Below, piece by piece: positions 8,132 to 17,586 of a DNA stretch of 64,000 bases. Within the stretch, counting starts at the first letter, position 1. Each line of letters starts with the position of its first letter. A model generated the notes under the pieces. That model was not told the DNA's origin. It worked only from the letters and a program-made list of their open reading frames with translations, and searched no databases. A program made the translations under genes and the position numbers. Source of the DNA: an uncultured Mycoplasmatota bacterium (lineage in GTDB: Bacteria > Bacillota_I > Bacilli_A > RF39 > UBA660); contig UQOS01000004.1 of NCBI GenBank assembly GCA_900542735.1, forward strand, positions 1-64,000, in the 5' to 3' direction.

Positions 8132-9673
8132 TTATTTTTTACCTAATTCTGCTAATTTTTTCTCTTTATCGATTCTCATAAATAAAGCTTCTGGATTACC
8201 AACTTCATAAGAATTATCACTTAAGTAAGTTAATTCATTTCTAGAATTATTAATCTGCGTCTTTATTTTTTCACTTGTATCAGGTAAATATGGACTTAAG
8301 AAAATACCACATACACGAATAGCTTCTAATAAGTTATATAAAACTGTCTCTAATCTATCTTTTTTAATTTCATCTTTTGCTAAAACCCAAGGTTCAGCTT
8401 CGTCGATATATTTGTTGCTTCTTCTTAATACATCAAATATTTCATCAAGTGATGCACCTATTTCTAAATTGTCCATTTTCTTTTCAATTTTACTATCAAG
8501 ATTTTGAATCATAGAAATTAACTCATTATCATAAGTGTCTAAAACATTTTTATTACTAACTTTTCCATCAAAATATTTATTAACCATTGAAATAGTGCGA
8601 TTAACCAAATTACCTAAGACATTAGCTAGATCACTATTAATTCTTTCAATTAATAAATCATAAGTTAAACTACCATCTTGTTGATAAGGAATTTCATGAA
8701 GTAAATAATAACGAATTGCGTCTACTCCAAACTCATTTACTAAATCATCAGCATAAATAACGTTTCCCTTAGACTTACTCATTTTACCATCACCTACTAA
8801 TAACCATGGGTGACCAAATACTTGTTTTGGAAGTGGTAAATCAAGACTCATTAAGAAACAAGGCCAATAAATAGTATGAAAACGAATAATATCTTTTCCT
8901 ATTAAATGTAAGTCAGCAGGCCAATATTTACTAAACATTTCACTACTTCCATCTGGATCATAACCAATATTAGTAATATAATTTGTTAGAGCATCAAGCC
9001 ATACATAAACAACATGTTTAGGATCAAAATCAACTGGAATTCCCCAATTAAAAGAAGTACGAGAAACACATAAATCTTGAAGACCTGGCTTGATAAAGTT
9101 ATTAATCATTTCATTTTTTCTAGACTCTGGTTTAATAAAATCAGGGTGTAATTCAATATACTCTATTAATCTATCTTGATACTTAGAAAGCCTAAAAAAG
9201 TAAGCTTCTTCACTTTTTGGTTCCACATCACGACCACAGTCAGGACACTTTCCATCAACTAATTGACTTTCTGTAAAGAATGATTCACAAGGAGTACAAT
9301 AAAGACCTTCATATTTACCTAAATAAATATCACCCTTATCATACATTTTCTTAAATATTTTCTGTACAATTTCTTCATGATGCTTATCAGTAGTTCTTAC
9401 AAATTTATCATAACTTGTGTTCATAATATCCCAAATATTTTTGATTTCAGCGGCAACACCGTCAACAAATTCTTTAGGAGTAATTCCTTTTTCTTCTGCT
9501 TTTATCTGAATTTTCTCACCATGTTCATCAGTTCCAGTTTGAAAATAAACATCAAACCCTTTTAATCTTTTATAACGCGCAATACTATCTGCTAAAACTA
9601 CCTCATAAGTATTACCAATATGAGGTTTTCCTGATGTATAAGCAATAGCTGTTGAAATATAATATTTTTCCAT
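8132..9673 (-). CDS. metG: Methionine--tRNA ligase
   Basis: This 513-residue class I synthetase charges tRNA-Met. It shows the HIGH-type motif PHIGNTYE near the start, the zinc knuckle CTPCE...CPDCG near residues 127-148, WLDALTNYI, and KMSKSKGN (about residue 300). The C-terminal Trbp111-like tRNA-binding domain of B. subtilis MetS (664 residues) is absent, so this is the short form. The start MEKYYISTAIAY at 9673 is preceded by AGGAGAG. It lies 10 bases behind dut and both are downstream of a T-box leader, so expression probably depends on charging of a tRNA. Confidence 0.96.
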   Translation of the reverse strand: MEKYYISTAIAYTSGKPHIGNTYEVVLADSIARYKRLKGFDVYFQTGTDEHGEKIQIKAEEKGITPKEFVDGVAAEIKNIWDIMNTSYDKFVRTTDKHHEEIVQKIFKKMYDKGDIYLGKYEGLYCTPCESFFTESQLVDGKCPDCGRDVEPKSEEAYFFRLSKYQDRLIEYIELHPDFIKPESRKNEMINNFIKPGLQDLCVSRTSFNWGIPVDFDPKHVVYVWLDALTNYITNIGYDPDGSSEMFSKYWPADLHLIGKDIIRFHTIYWPCFLMSLDLPLPKQVFGHPWLLVGDGKMSKSKGNVIYADDLVNEFGVDAIRYYLLHEIPYQQDGSLTYDLLIERINSDLANVLGNLVNRTISMVNKYFDGKVSNKNVLDTYDNELISMIQNLDSKIEKKMDNLEIGASLDEIFDVLRRSNKYIDEAEPWVLAKDEIKKDRLETVLYNLLEAIRVCGIFLSPYLPDTSEKIKTQINNSRNELTYLSDNSYEVGNPEALFMRIDKEKKLAELGKK

Positions 9674-9683
9674 AATATCTCTC

Positions 9684-10163
9684 CTATCTACCTGTAGAAC
9701 CAATACCACTCGTTCTAACATTATCTATATTTTCTTCATTATCAACTGTTAAAAATGGAATAAAAATACCTTGACATATTTTATCACCTTTTTTTACTAC
9801 ATAATCTTTATCTCCATGATTTTCAAGTTTAATCCACATATGACCTTCATTATCAGGATTATTATAATAATCTCTATCAATAACGCCAACTTGATTACAT
9901 AATCTAACATTATATTTAAATCCTTGACTACTTCTTACCACAATTAGTAAAACTTCTGATGAATTCATATTAGCCTTAACACCAAGTGGAAATTTTTTTA
10001 TTTCACCAGGTTTCAAAATAAAATTAAATAAAGATTCAAAATCATAACCGGCACTTTCTTTCGTACTTCTTTTAGGAATATTATATGATTCATATAATTT
10101 TTTATCATCACTTACATCCTTTTTAAATTGTTCAAAACTAATTTTTTCAAAATATCTTGCCAT
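9684..10163 (-). CDS. dut: dUTP diphosphatase (dUTPase)
   Basis: This 159-residue protein is a trimeric-type dUTPase. It keeps the motifs in order: SAGYDFES (motif 1, about residue 36), VRSSQGFKYN (motif 2, variant), NQVGVIDRDYY (motif 3), GDKICQGIF (motif 4) and GIGSTGR at the C-terminus (motif 5, complete). It removes dUTP and supplies dUMP for thymidylate synthesis. GGAGG at 10169-10173 lies five bases before the ATG at 10163. It is the first gene behind the T-box leader, upstream of metG. A nucleotide-pool gene under T-box control is unusual and may simply be carried along with metG. Confidence 0.9.
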   Translation of the reverse strand: MARYFEKISFEQFKKDVSDDKKLYESYNIPKRSTKESAGYDFESLFNFILKPGEIKKFPLGVKANMNSSEVLLIVVRSSQGFKYNVRLCNQVGVIDRDYYNNPDNEGHMWIKLENHGDKDYVVKKGDKICQGIFIPFLTVDNEENIDNVRTSGIGSTGR

Positions 10164-10173
10164 AATTACCTCC

Positions 10174-10212
10174 AAAAAAAGCGACTATTCTTCCATAAGG
10201 ACGAATAATCGC
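10174..10212 (-). terminator. Regulated terminator of the T-box leader
   Basis: On the minus strand GCGATTATTC and GAATAGTCGC form a 10-bp stem with one G-U pair, followed by seven T (10174-10180). The left arm begins within the T-box core, so terminator and antiterminator exclude each other, as in T-box riboswitches. Confidence 0.9.
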
Positions 10213-10386
10213 GGTACCACCTTAATTTATAGCATAACACTATACACTTAAACTCTTAACGCGAGTAACGGATAACTATAATTATCAGCTCCAGAACCAT
10301 TTATTATTGTTCCTCTATATCTACTTTCACCTAACTAGACTCTCTAAAATAGATTTCCAATAACTCTTTCCTTCAAAACATTTATG
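10174..10386 (-). promoter_or_regulatory. T-box riboswitch leader upstream of dut-metG
   Basis: The minus strand carries the T-box core AAGGTGGTACCGCG at 10210-10223, just before a strong terminator, and further upstream the Stem I landmarks AGAGAG and GGTGAA. It also has CCGTTACTCGCGTTAAG, which resembles the segment linking Stem I to the antiterminator. T-box leaders sense uncharged tRNA and let transcription continue. The downstream metG makes tRNA-Met the expected ligand, but by eye I could not place an ATG specifier with confidence, so the amino acid is not settled. Confidence 0.9.
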
Positions 10387-10392
10387 CCATAA

Positions 10393-10421
10393 ATTATAAC
10401 ACAACTAAACATAATCATCAA
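10393..10421 (-). promoter_or_regulatory. Sigma-A type promoter of the T-box/dut-metG transcript
   Basis: On the minus strand TTGATG (10416-10421) and TATAAT (10393-10398) are separated by 17 bases. The promoter overlaps the 3' end of spoVT and would start transcription near 10386, right where the T-box leader begins. Confidence 0.75.
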
Positions 10422-10929
10422 CTATTTTGACTAAAATTGAAGCAATTAACCTGACAAGTACCTTATCATCATCAGTAATTTCATCGTTAATCAAGATAAC
10501 ACTACCCAAAGAATCACTATCTACCAAAATAGGTACTAAAAAAGAAGGCGTATTATTTGTTTCATCTACCACAATATAAGAATTACTATCATTAAAAACT
10601 TCACATCTATTATCAATTTTTTCTTTAATATTGTTTGAAAGTTCTTTATTAAGAAAATGTTTTTGAAACTCCTTAGAAACCGCAATAATTTTCTCTCTAT
10701 CAGTAATTAAAATATTCTTTTGATAAATTTTAGCTACGGAATCCACTAAAATAGTAGCATTTTGGACCATATTATCTAATAAAGAATACTTCTTCAAAAT
10801 AATACCAACACTATCTACAAAAATTTCTAAACTATCTCCCTCATTAATTTTAAAATTTCTTCTAATTTCCTTAGGAATCACAATTCTCCCTAAATCATCA
10901 ATTCTTCTAACAACACCAGTTGCTTTCAT
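10405..10929 (-). CDS. spoVT: Stage V sporulation regulator SpoVT (AbrB family)
   Basis: This 174-residue protein begins MKATGVVRRIDDLGRIVIPK, the AbrB-type swapped-hairpin DNA-binding domain (residues 1-50), followed by a GAF-like C-terminal domain. That arrangement and length are those of SpoVT (178 residues in B. subtilis), which modulates sigma-G dependent genes in the forespore. AbrB and Abh lack the GAF part. The gene lies upstream of mfd's usual partner region as in B. subtilis (mfd-spoVT), though other genes now intervene. The ATG at 10929 has GAGGG upstream. It supports a sporulating ancestry. Confidence 0.9.
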   Translation of the reverse strand: MKATGVVRRIDDLGRIVIPKEIRRNFKINEGDSLEIFVDSVGIILKKYSLLDNMVQNATILVDSVAKIYQKNILITDREKIIAVSKEFQKHFLNKELSNNIKEKIDNRCEVFNDSNSYIVVDETNNTPSFLVPILVDSDSLGSVILINDEITDDDKVLVRLIASILVKIVDDYV

Positions 10930-10978
10930 ATATAACCCTCTTTCTATCATTAGTGTTAGAAAAATTGTTAATATTATA

Positions 10979-11010
10979 CGAAAAAAGTATAGATTTTTTT
11001 ACTATACTTT
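10979..11010 (-). terminator. Intrinsic terminator after the coiled-coil protein gene
   Basis: AAAGTATAG (10984-10992) and CTATACTTT (11002-11010) form a perfect 9-bp stem with a 9-base loop. On the minus strand it is followed by six T. It starts 3 bases behind the stop codon at 11013. Confidence 0.8.
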
Positions 11011-11012
11011 TA

Positions 11013-11639
11013 TTAATTACTAGTTCTAGAAGATATATCTTGAAATCTTAAATAACTTTCTTTTGCTTTATTGATTAAATTATTATCACGCAACATAATT
11101 TCCATATGTATTTTAGTTTCAAGCTTACCATATAAACGATTTTCTAAATAGTCATTAACACGACTAATTGCTAATTTTTCTTTATCATCATCAACATTTT
11201 CTAAAATATATTGATTAAGAAGCTCTATTCCCTGTTCTTTTATACTGATAACAGAATTTTCATGCATCTGTTCTTTAAAATCTTTTGTTGTTTTAAAAAC
11301 CTGTTCATAATAATGATTTAAAGAAGATTCTTCAAACTCTAAATGGTCAATTTTCTCTTCTAATGTCTGTTTCTTAAGTTGTAAGTATTTATCTATTTGT
11401 GAATAACTCTTAATTTTCATATCATTAATAGTCTGTGTAATAAATTTATCACTATGGTAAATACCAGAGTCTTCATGAATAGAAATTATATTTTTAATTG
11501 CCGTATCAAATTCAAGATTAAAAATATTAGTAATTGTATCTAGTAAACTATTAATATTTTTTTCTAAATCATACTTCAAATTACTAATAATTATCATTTT
11601 ATTTTTTTCACGAAACATCTCTTTTAAATCTTTATCCAT
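11013..11639 (-). CDS. Hypothetical protein, mainly alpha-helical
   Basis: I do not recognise this 208-residue protein. It has no signal peptide or membrane segment. Long stretches rich in E, K, L, I and Q (for example about residues 75-115) suggest coiled coil. A ribosome binding site AAGGATTG precedes the ATG and a good terminator follows the stop. It lies between a head-on membrane protein gene and spoVT, a place not occupied in B. subtilis. It may be a lineage-specific cytoplasmic protein. Confidence 0.5.
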   Translation of the reverse strand: MDKDLKEMFREKNKMIIISNLKYDLEKNINSLLDTITNIFNLEFDTAIKNIISIHEDSGIYHSDKFITQTINDMKIKSYSQIDKYLQLKKQTLEEKIDHLEFEESSLNHYYEQVFKTTKDFKEQMHENSVISIKEQGIELLNQYILENVDDDKEKLAISRVNDYLENRLYGKLETKIHMEIMLRDNNLINKAKESYLRFQDISSRTSN

Positions 11640-12159
11640 GTTATCAATCCTTTTATACTATAATAATCATAACAGTTTATTGAAATTTAGTCAAATTTCT
11701 GTAAAGCAAATAGTAACTAATCAATTTAAATCTTTTACGATAAATTTTAAGACATTATCTTTATTATATTAATACAATTATTATTATCTACTCATCAACT
11801 TCGTATTTATTTTTTATATCTAAAACCTAATCCTGTTAATTTTTTAATATGATTTTTAAATAAAATCACACTTTTGCTAATAATATTAAATATAAAATCA
11901 CATTTCTGTTTAGTTTTTATAAAAAATTATCACGTTTTTGCATAATACAACAAAATAATAATGAAAAATTGCAAAAAAAGAACCCAAGTATAATTTTTCA
12001 ATTATATCAAAAAATTTCAATAAGAATTACCATTTATTATTATCGTATAAAGCCAATAATTAATAACATACATTATTTTATAAATTTATGTAATATTTTA
12101 ATAGGATTCTTTACGAACAAGAAAAAAATTGATATAGTAAAAGCAGTTTGGTGATAGTT
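11640..12159. other. Gene-free AT-rich stretch
   Basis: About 520 bases between two divergent genes hold no convincing gene. Three imperfect copies of a motif like AAAATCACA-TTTTG lie near 11862, 11894 and 11935, each followed by T-rich sequence. They could be operator-like or chance. A 61-codon open frame at 11969-12154 has no ribosome binding site and looks like noise. Confidence 0.4.
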
Positions 12160-13641
12160 ATGAAAAAAAGAAAAATATTATTTTTAATAGGAATTGCCTT
12201 TATTTTCTTAGTAATAGGAACAAAATCATCTCCATTATATAAAATAAATGACTGGTATGATGCTGAATGTTTCTTCACAATGGGAAAATCAATGATGATC
12301 GGTAAAGTTCCTTACTTAGACTTATTTGAACAAAAAGGTCCATTATTATTCCTAATCTATGGAATTGCTTCCATTATTTCTACAAATAGTTTTATAGGAG
12401 TCTTTATCTTAGAAGTAATTTCCTATACGATTTTCTTATACTATATTGATAAAATTATTACCTTATATATAGATGAAAAATATAGTTATATACTACTACC
12501 AATTTTATCATTACTAATCCTATCTTCTAGAAGTTTCACACACGGTGGTAGCTGTGAAGAATTTTGTTTTCCAATCCTAGCAATTACCCTATACCATTTT
12601 CTAAATTATTTAAAAAATGATAGCATTTCTAATCGAAACACTATTCTAATAGGTATTATGTCAGGTTTAATTCTATGGACAAAATACACATTACTAGGAT
12701 TAAATATAGGATTTTGTATCGTATTACTAATAAATGAAATTACTAAAAAAAACTATAAAGAATTACTTACAAAAATTGGCTACTTTTTACTAGGGATCCT
12801 AATAACTACTATTCCATGGTTAATTTATTTTGGATTACACAAAAATGGAATAAAAAGCTTAATCGATACTTATTTTTTATTTAATATTACTAGCTATGCT
12901 GATGATATCAGTATACTTCAAAAACTAATAAACTGTTTTCATACTGTAAATGGTGTTTTAATAAAATATTATCAATATATAATACTAATTATAATTCCTA
13001 TGATACTATCCATTAAAACAAAAGTATTCTTTAAAAATACTAAAAACAATATTTATTTATTACTAGTAACTCTATTATTATTAAACTTATTATTTATTGG
13101 TGGAACAAACTTTAGATATTATTCTTTACCAATGCAACCATTTATGATATTTGGACTAATCTATATCTTTTACCTATTATCACAAACAGAAATAAACAAA
13201 TTTCTAAAAAAGAACATACTATTAATATCAGTGATTACTACTAGTATCTGCTTAATAACTAGCTATTATCGTTCACCAAATACTGAATATTTAAAAAAAG
13301 AAAAAAGTTATTATGCACAATATACATTTCTAAACTATATAAAACCAAACACAACATTATTAAATTATAACTTTTTAGATGGTGGTTTTTACTTCACTAC
13401 AAAAACATACCCAACAGAATACTATTTTCAAAAAAATAATATTAAATACCATCTATTTCCACAAAATATAAATAGCCAAAGAAAATATGTAAAAGAAAAA
13501 AGAACTGATTATGTAGTAACTACAAATAAAATTTCTAAAAAGGATTTAAAAATACTAAATGAAAATTATAAACTAATAGCAAGTCATAAACAAAAGTATG
13601 AAGGTCATTTAAAAACTTATTATTTATACGAAAAAAGATAG
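12160..13641 (+). CDS. Multi-pass membrane protein, GT-C/PMT glycosyltransferase-like
   Basis: This 493-residue protein has about ten or more hydrophobic segments and a hydrophilic C-terminal domain of about 110 residues. The first extracytoplasmic loop contains DWYDAECFFTMGKSMMIGKVPYL and DLFEQKGPLLFL, with acidic residues and the E-x-KGP-LLF motif that occur in PMT-like (GT39/GT83, ArnT-type) enzymes that use lipid-linked sugars. The natural function is probably glycosylation of cell-surface polymer or protein, but the substrate is unknown. GGTGA precedes the ATG at 12160. It is the only plus-strand gene on the left arm, so it is read against replication, which suggests later insertion. Confidence 0.65.
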   Translation: MKKRKILFLIGIAFIFLVIGTKSSPLYKINDWYDAECFFTMGKSMMIGKVPYLDLFEQKGPLLFLIYGIASIISTNSFIGVFILEVISYTIFLYYIDKIITLYIDEKYSYILLPILSLLILSSRSFTHGGSCEEFCFPILAITLYHFLNYLKNDSISNRNTILIGIMSGLILWTKYTLLGLNIGFCIVLLINEITKKNYKELLTKIGYFLLGILITTIPWLIYFGLHKNGIKSLIDTYFLFNITSYADDISILQKLINCFHTVNGVLIKYYQYIILIIIPMILSIKTKVFFKNTKNNIYLLLVTLLLLNLLFIGGTNFRYYSLPMQPFMIFGLIYIFYLLSQTEINKFLKKNILLISVITTSICLITSYYRSPNTEYLKKEKSYYAQYTFLNYIKPNTTLLNYNFLDGGFYFTTKTYPTEYYFQKNNIKYHLFPQNINSQRKYVKEKRTDYVVTTNKISKKDLKILNENYKLIASHKQKYEGHLKTYYLYEKR

Positions 13642-13664
13642 TTATGATAAAAAACTATCTTTTT
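13631..13664. terminator. Bidirectional terminator between convergent genes
   Basis: AAAAGATAGTT (13633-13643) and AACTATCTTTT (13653-13663) form a stem with a 9-base loop, with T runs in both directions. The stem overlaps or touches the ends of both the membrane protein gene and mfd, so it serves both. Confidence 0.85.
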
Positions 13665-16600
13665 AATTCAATTTTACTTAGTAAATCTACCAAATAATAT
13701 ATATAATGTTTTTCAAGTTTTACAGTATCTAAAATAATGATCAATTGATTAGAAAGCATTTTAAAACGGAACATTGGAGTGATATGAAAAGCATCAACAA
13801 ATAACTTCTCACCATCAATTTTAGTAGTAGCTTCTTCACTTACCACTAACTCTAATGAGTTTTTCGTATAATTTACCTTTTCAATGCCCAACTCTTTTGC
13901 CATTTTTTCAAACCATTCTTGATACATATAAATAATAACATCTTCATCAAGTTTACCAAAACGATCTTCTAAATCCAACTGTACTTCCTTCAATTTGTCT
14001 AAAGAATCAATCGTATTAATTTCTTTATGAATAGATATCTTTAACTGATCATCATCAGTATAATTATTAGAAATATGTGTAGATACATTTAATAATGGTT
14101 TCTCATTCTGAATAATTTCTTCTTTTGGAGTAATTCCTTTTAATCTACTAATTTCATCTTGTAACATTTTTAAATATAAATCAATTCCTACTGTATCAAT
14201 AAATCCAGCCTGTTCACTACCTAGAATATCTCCAGCTCCACGAATCGATAAATCACGAGTAGCAATCGAAAAACCACTACCAAGTTCTGTAAAATCTTTA
14301 ATAGCATTTAATCGTTTAATAGCAACTTCATTTAACATTTTAGATGGCGAATACATTAAATAAGCATAAGCAATCTTATTACTTCTACCAACTCTACCTC
14401 GTATCTGATATAGTTGACTAAGTCCAAAATGATCTGCATCTAAAATAATTAAGGTATTAGCATTCGGAATATCAATTCCCGTTTCAATAATAGTAGTACA
14501 TATTAAAATATCATACTCATGATTAATAAAAGCTATCATTCTATCCTCAAGTTCTTCCTTAGTTAATCTACCATGTGCAAAAATAATTCTAGCTTCTGGT
14601 ACCAAATTTTGAATTTCAGAAACTTTACGTTCGATACTATCAACATGATTATATAGTAAAAATACTTGCCCATTTCTAGACATTTCTTTATAAATAGCGT
14701 CTTTAATAATCTGTTTATTTTCTTCAATTACATAAGTTTGAACAGGATACCTATCAACAGGAGGTGTCTCAATTAAAGACAAACTTCTGATACCAATCAT
14801 AGACATTTGCAAAGTTCTAGGAATAGGAGTAGCCGTTAAAGTTAAAACATCAACATTGCTTTTATACTCCTTTATTTTTTCCTTATGAGTGACCCCAAAT
14901 CTCTGTTCTTCATCAATAATTAATAACCCTAAATCTTTAGGTTTAATATCATTACTAAGTAATCTATGAGTACCAATCACAAAATCAATAGTACCATTTT
15001 CAAGCTCTGATAAAATTCTTTTTTTCTCTTTAGGAGAAGTAAAACGATTTAAAAGTCCAATATTAACAGGAAAATCTTTAAATCGTACCAACGCATTTTG
15101 ATACTGTTGATTAGAAAGAATAGTTGTAGGACACAAATATAAAACTTGTTTAGAATCCATTATAGCCTTAAATACTGCTCGAAAAGCTACCTCTGTCTTT
15201 CCATAGCCAACATCTCCACACAATAAACGGTCCATTGGCTGTCTAGATTCCATATCATTTTTTATTTGTTCTATTGCCAGTAACTGATCTTTAGTTTCTG
15301 TATATTCAAAACTAGCATCAAACTGTTTCTGTAACTCTGTATCTTTAGAAAAAGCATACCCTTCACGCATTTCTCGTTCAGCATAAAGTTTCAATAATTT
15401 ATCAGCAATATCATGAATTTTACTCTTAACACGAGCCTTAATCTTATTCCAATCAGAACCACCTAATTTATTAATCTTTGGCATTACGCCTTCATTTCCA
15501 GAATATTTACTAATTAAATCAATTTTTTCAACTGGAATATAAAGTTTATCATTACCAGCATAAACAACCTCTATATAATCCTTGATCAAATTGCCATGAT
15601 TTAAAGTTTTAATACCATTATAAATTCCTATACCATTAACTGCATGGACTATATAGTCACCAACTTCTAGTTTATTCAAATCTTTGATTTTAGAAGCATA
15701 TTTAAAACGAGTTTTATATTTCTTTCGAACTGACTGATAAGAAAATAACTCCTTAGAAGTAAGTACCACTTTGTCCTCATACATAAATCCCTGATTCATT
15801 TCTTTCAAAATGATATTTACTTTTCCCTTTTCAAGATTTTCTTCATCAGTAATAATAGAAGAAACTTTTAACACTTTACTAAAATTTTTAACCTGTATTT
15901 CTTTTATATAAACAATAATGAGTTTATTTAAATATAACTGTTCTGATAAAAAATGATTAATAGCTTCAATATTTTCGTGAAAAGATGGAATTTCTTTGCA
16001 GTCGAACTGATAAACCGTAAAATCTTTATCATTTAATAAATTATCAACTGTTAAATAATAATTTAAAGAACCAGGAGCAAAATAAGTAAAGTCATGCATA
16101 TATGTTCCTTGATAAGAATTATCTTTTTCAGTATGATATTCCATTACTTCTTTTAAAATAGATTGATAAGTAATATCTAATTGATGAGGATCTTTATAAA
16201 AAGTAATAGGATTATTTAAATATTCTAAAATAGAAGAAGTCTTAGAGTATTGAGGTAAATACTTTTGTTTTCTTTCTAAAACATCAATATCATCATCAAG
16301 AATAAATTCACTATAAGGACGAATAGTGATAGTTGAAATATTAGAAATAGATTTTTGATTATCCTCATCAAATTCACGAATAGATTCAATGGTATCTCCA
16401 AAAAATTCAAATCGTATTGGGTGGTTGGCATTAATAGGAAAAACATCAATAATAAATCCCCTAACAGCAAATTCTCCAGTCTTAGTAACCAAAGATTCTC
16501 TCTTATAACCAATATTCGTTAAATATTTTGCTAATTCTAATTGATCAAAATCTTGATTCACTTGAAAGGTTTTAATATTTTCTTGATAGGTAGTAATTGT

Positions 16601-16948
16601 AGGTAAAAAGCGTAAATACCCCATTAAATTAGTAATAACTATTACTTTATCATTTTCTAAAATGGAAGTGATAGTTTCTAATCGATTTACCATTAAATCA
16701 GGGCTAGTAGCAATTGCTTCACTCGTTAAAAAATCGTCCATTGGAAATAAATACACCTTAGACTGGTAATTAGACAAGAAATCAAATAATCGATTTGCTT
16801 CAAATAAACTACTAGTAACAATTAAAATAGAACGATCATTTTTTTGATATACGGTATCAATATAACGACAAAAAACTTCATCAGTAAGGCCTGATAAAGC
16901 TACATTTCTAATATTTTTAACTGGAACATTAGAAGGAAAAAAATTCAT
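13655..16948 (-). CDS. mfd: Transcription-repair coupling factor Mfd
   Basis: This 1097-residue ATP-driven translocase removes stalled RNA polymerase and recruits UvrA. Domains in order are the UvrB-like N-terminal part (residues 1 to about 330), the polymerase-interacting domain with LEVGDYIVHAVNGIGIY (about 430-500), the helicase core with GDVGYGKTEVAFRA (Walker A, about 577-590), DEEQRFGV (motif II), TATPIPRTLQ, GRVGRS, and the TRCF C-terminal domain. Full length compared with 1177 in B. subtilis. The start has AGGTGA upstream. It lies 13 bases behind pth, as in B. subtilis. Confidence 0.98.
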   Translation of the reverse strand: MNFFPSNVPVKNIRNVALSGLTDEVFCRYIDTVYQKNDRSILIVTSSLFEANRLFDFLSNYQSKVYLFPMDDFLTSEAIATSPDLMVNRLETITSILENDKVIVITNLMGYLRFLPTITTYQENIKTFQVNQDFDQLELAKYLTNIGYKRESLVTKTGEFAVRGFIIDVFPINANHPIRFEFFGDTIESIREFDEDNQKSISNISTITIRPYSEFILDDDIDVLERKQKYLPQYSKTSSILEYLNNPITFYKDPHQLDITYQSILKEVMEYHTEKDNSYQGTYMHDFTYFAPGSLNYYLTVDNLLNDKDFTVYQFDCKEIPSFHENIEAINHFLSEQLYLNKLIIVYIKEIQVKNFSKVLKVSSIITDEENLEKGKVNIILKEMNQGFMYEDKVVLTSKELFSYQSVRKKYKTRFKYASKIKDLNKLEVGDYIVHAVNGIGIYNGIKTLNHGNLIKDYIEVVYAGNDKLYIPVEKIDLISKYSGNEGVMPKINKLGGSDWNKIKARVKSKIHDIADKLLKLYAEREMREGYAFSKDTELQKQFDASFEYTETKDQLLAIEQIKNDMESRQPMDRLLCGDVGYGKTEVAFRAVFKAIMDSKQVLYLCPTTILSNQQYQNALVRFKDFPVNIGLLNRFTSPKEKKRILSELENGTIDFVIGTHRLLSNDIKPKDLGLLIIDEEQRFGVTHKEKIKEYKSNVDVLTLTATPIPRTLQMSMIGIRSLSLIETPPVDRYPVQTYVIEENKQIIKDAIYKEMSRNGQVFLLYNHVDSIERKVSEIQNLVPEARIIFAHGRLTKEELEDRMIAFINHEYDILICTTIIETGIDIPNANTLIILDADHFGLSQLYQIRGRVGRSNKIAYAYLMYSPSKMLNEVAIKRLNAIKDFTELGSGFSIATRDLSIRGAGDILGSEQAGFIDTVGIDLYLKMLQDEISRLKGITPKEEIIQNEKPLLNVSTHISNNYTDDDQLKISIHKEINTIDSLDKLKEVQLDLEDRFGKLDEDVIIYMYQEWFEKMAKELGIEKVNYTKNSLELVVSEEATTKIDGEKLFVDAFHITPMFRFKMLSNQLIIILDTVKLEKHYIYYLVDLLSKIELKR

Positions 16949-16961
16949 AATATCACCTATC

Positions 16962-17522
16962 TTACTTATGATTATATTTAGACATTAAAGCATCAAATGG
17001 TAACTGAAAATAGTCATCTAAAATAGCCATAACAGTATCAATAACTGTATCTAGTTTACTTTCATCTTCTCTAGACATTTTACCTAAAACATAATCTTTT
17101 GTATCTATACTCTTATTATTAGATATACCAATTTTTATTCTTTTATACATTTGAGTACCTAAATGCAATTCAATATTCTTAAGTCCATTATGACCACCAC
17201 TAGAACCTTTTTTCTTTAATTTAAAAGTCCCAATTGCTAAATCTAAGTCATCATGAATAATTAAAATATCATCTACTGAAATTTTATAGAAATCTACAAA
17301 TTTGCGAATAACTTCTCCACTTAAATTAATATAAGACTGTGGTTTTAATAAAATTATTTTCTCATTTTGAGTCATAGTTTCTACATAAAGTCCATTAAAT
17401 TTTGACTTTGTAATAGAAACTCCTAAGATACTTGCATATTTATCTATTGTTTTAAAGCCAACATTATGACGAGTATTTTCATATTCATGACCAGGATTAC
17501 CTAAACCAACTATTAATTTCAC
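16962..17522 (-). CDS. pth: Peptidyl-tRNA hydrolase
   Basis: This 186-residue protein frees tRNA from stalled peptidyl-tRNA. It carries MKLIVGLGNPGHEYENTRHN with the catalytic histidine (about residue 19), KPQSYINLSGE, the catalytic aspartate region IIHDDLDLAIG (about residue 92) and GSSGGHNGLKNI. The start is GTG at 17522 with TAGGTGATAAT upstream. It precedes mfd as in B. subtilis. A perfect Noc-type palindrome lies just upstream between rsmI and pth. Confidence 0.97.
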   Translation of the reverse strand: MKLIVGLGNPGHEYENTRHNVGFKTIDKYASILGVSITKSKFNGLYVETMTQNEKIILLKPQSYINLSGEVIRKFVDFYKISVDDILIIHDDLDLAIGTFKLKKKGSSGGHNGLKNIELHLGTQMYKRIKIGISNNKSIDTKDYVLGKMSREDESKLDTVIDTVMAILDDYFQLPFDALMSKYNHK

Positions 17523-17567
17523 ATTATCACCTACTTACGAATAAAACTATCATTTTTTATTAAAAAT

Positions 17568-17583
17568 TATTTCCCGGGAAATA
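17568..17583. promoter_or_regulatory. Noc-binding-type site (NBS), exact
   Basis: The perfect palindrome TATTTCCCGGGAAATA matches the Noc binding sequence known from B. subtilis (core ATTTCCCGGGAAAT). It lies in the 64-base gap between rsmI and pth, outside the parS array. Confidence 0.8.
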
Positions 17584-17586
17584 ATC

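Noticed and set aside
11862..11950. Three imperfect AAAATCACA-TTTTG motifs as a repeat family or operator set.
   Set aside because: Spacing (about 32 and 42 bases) and sequence vary, and such AT-rich words recur easily by chance. Kept only as a remark under the gene-free stretch.
11969..12154. A 61-codon open frame in the gap before the membrane protein gene.
   Set aside because: No ribosome binding site, no recognisable protein features, and composition like the surrounding non-coding DNA.
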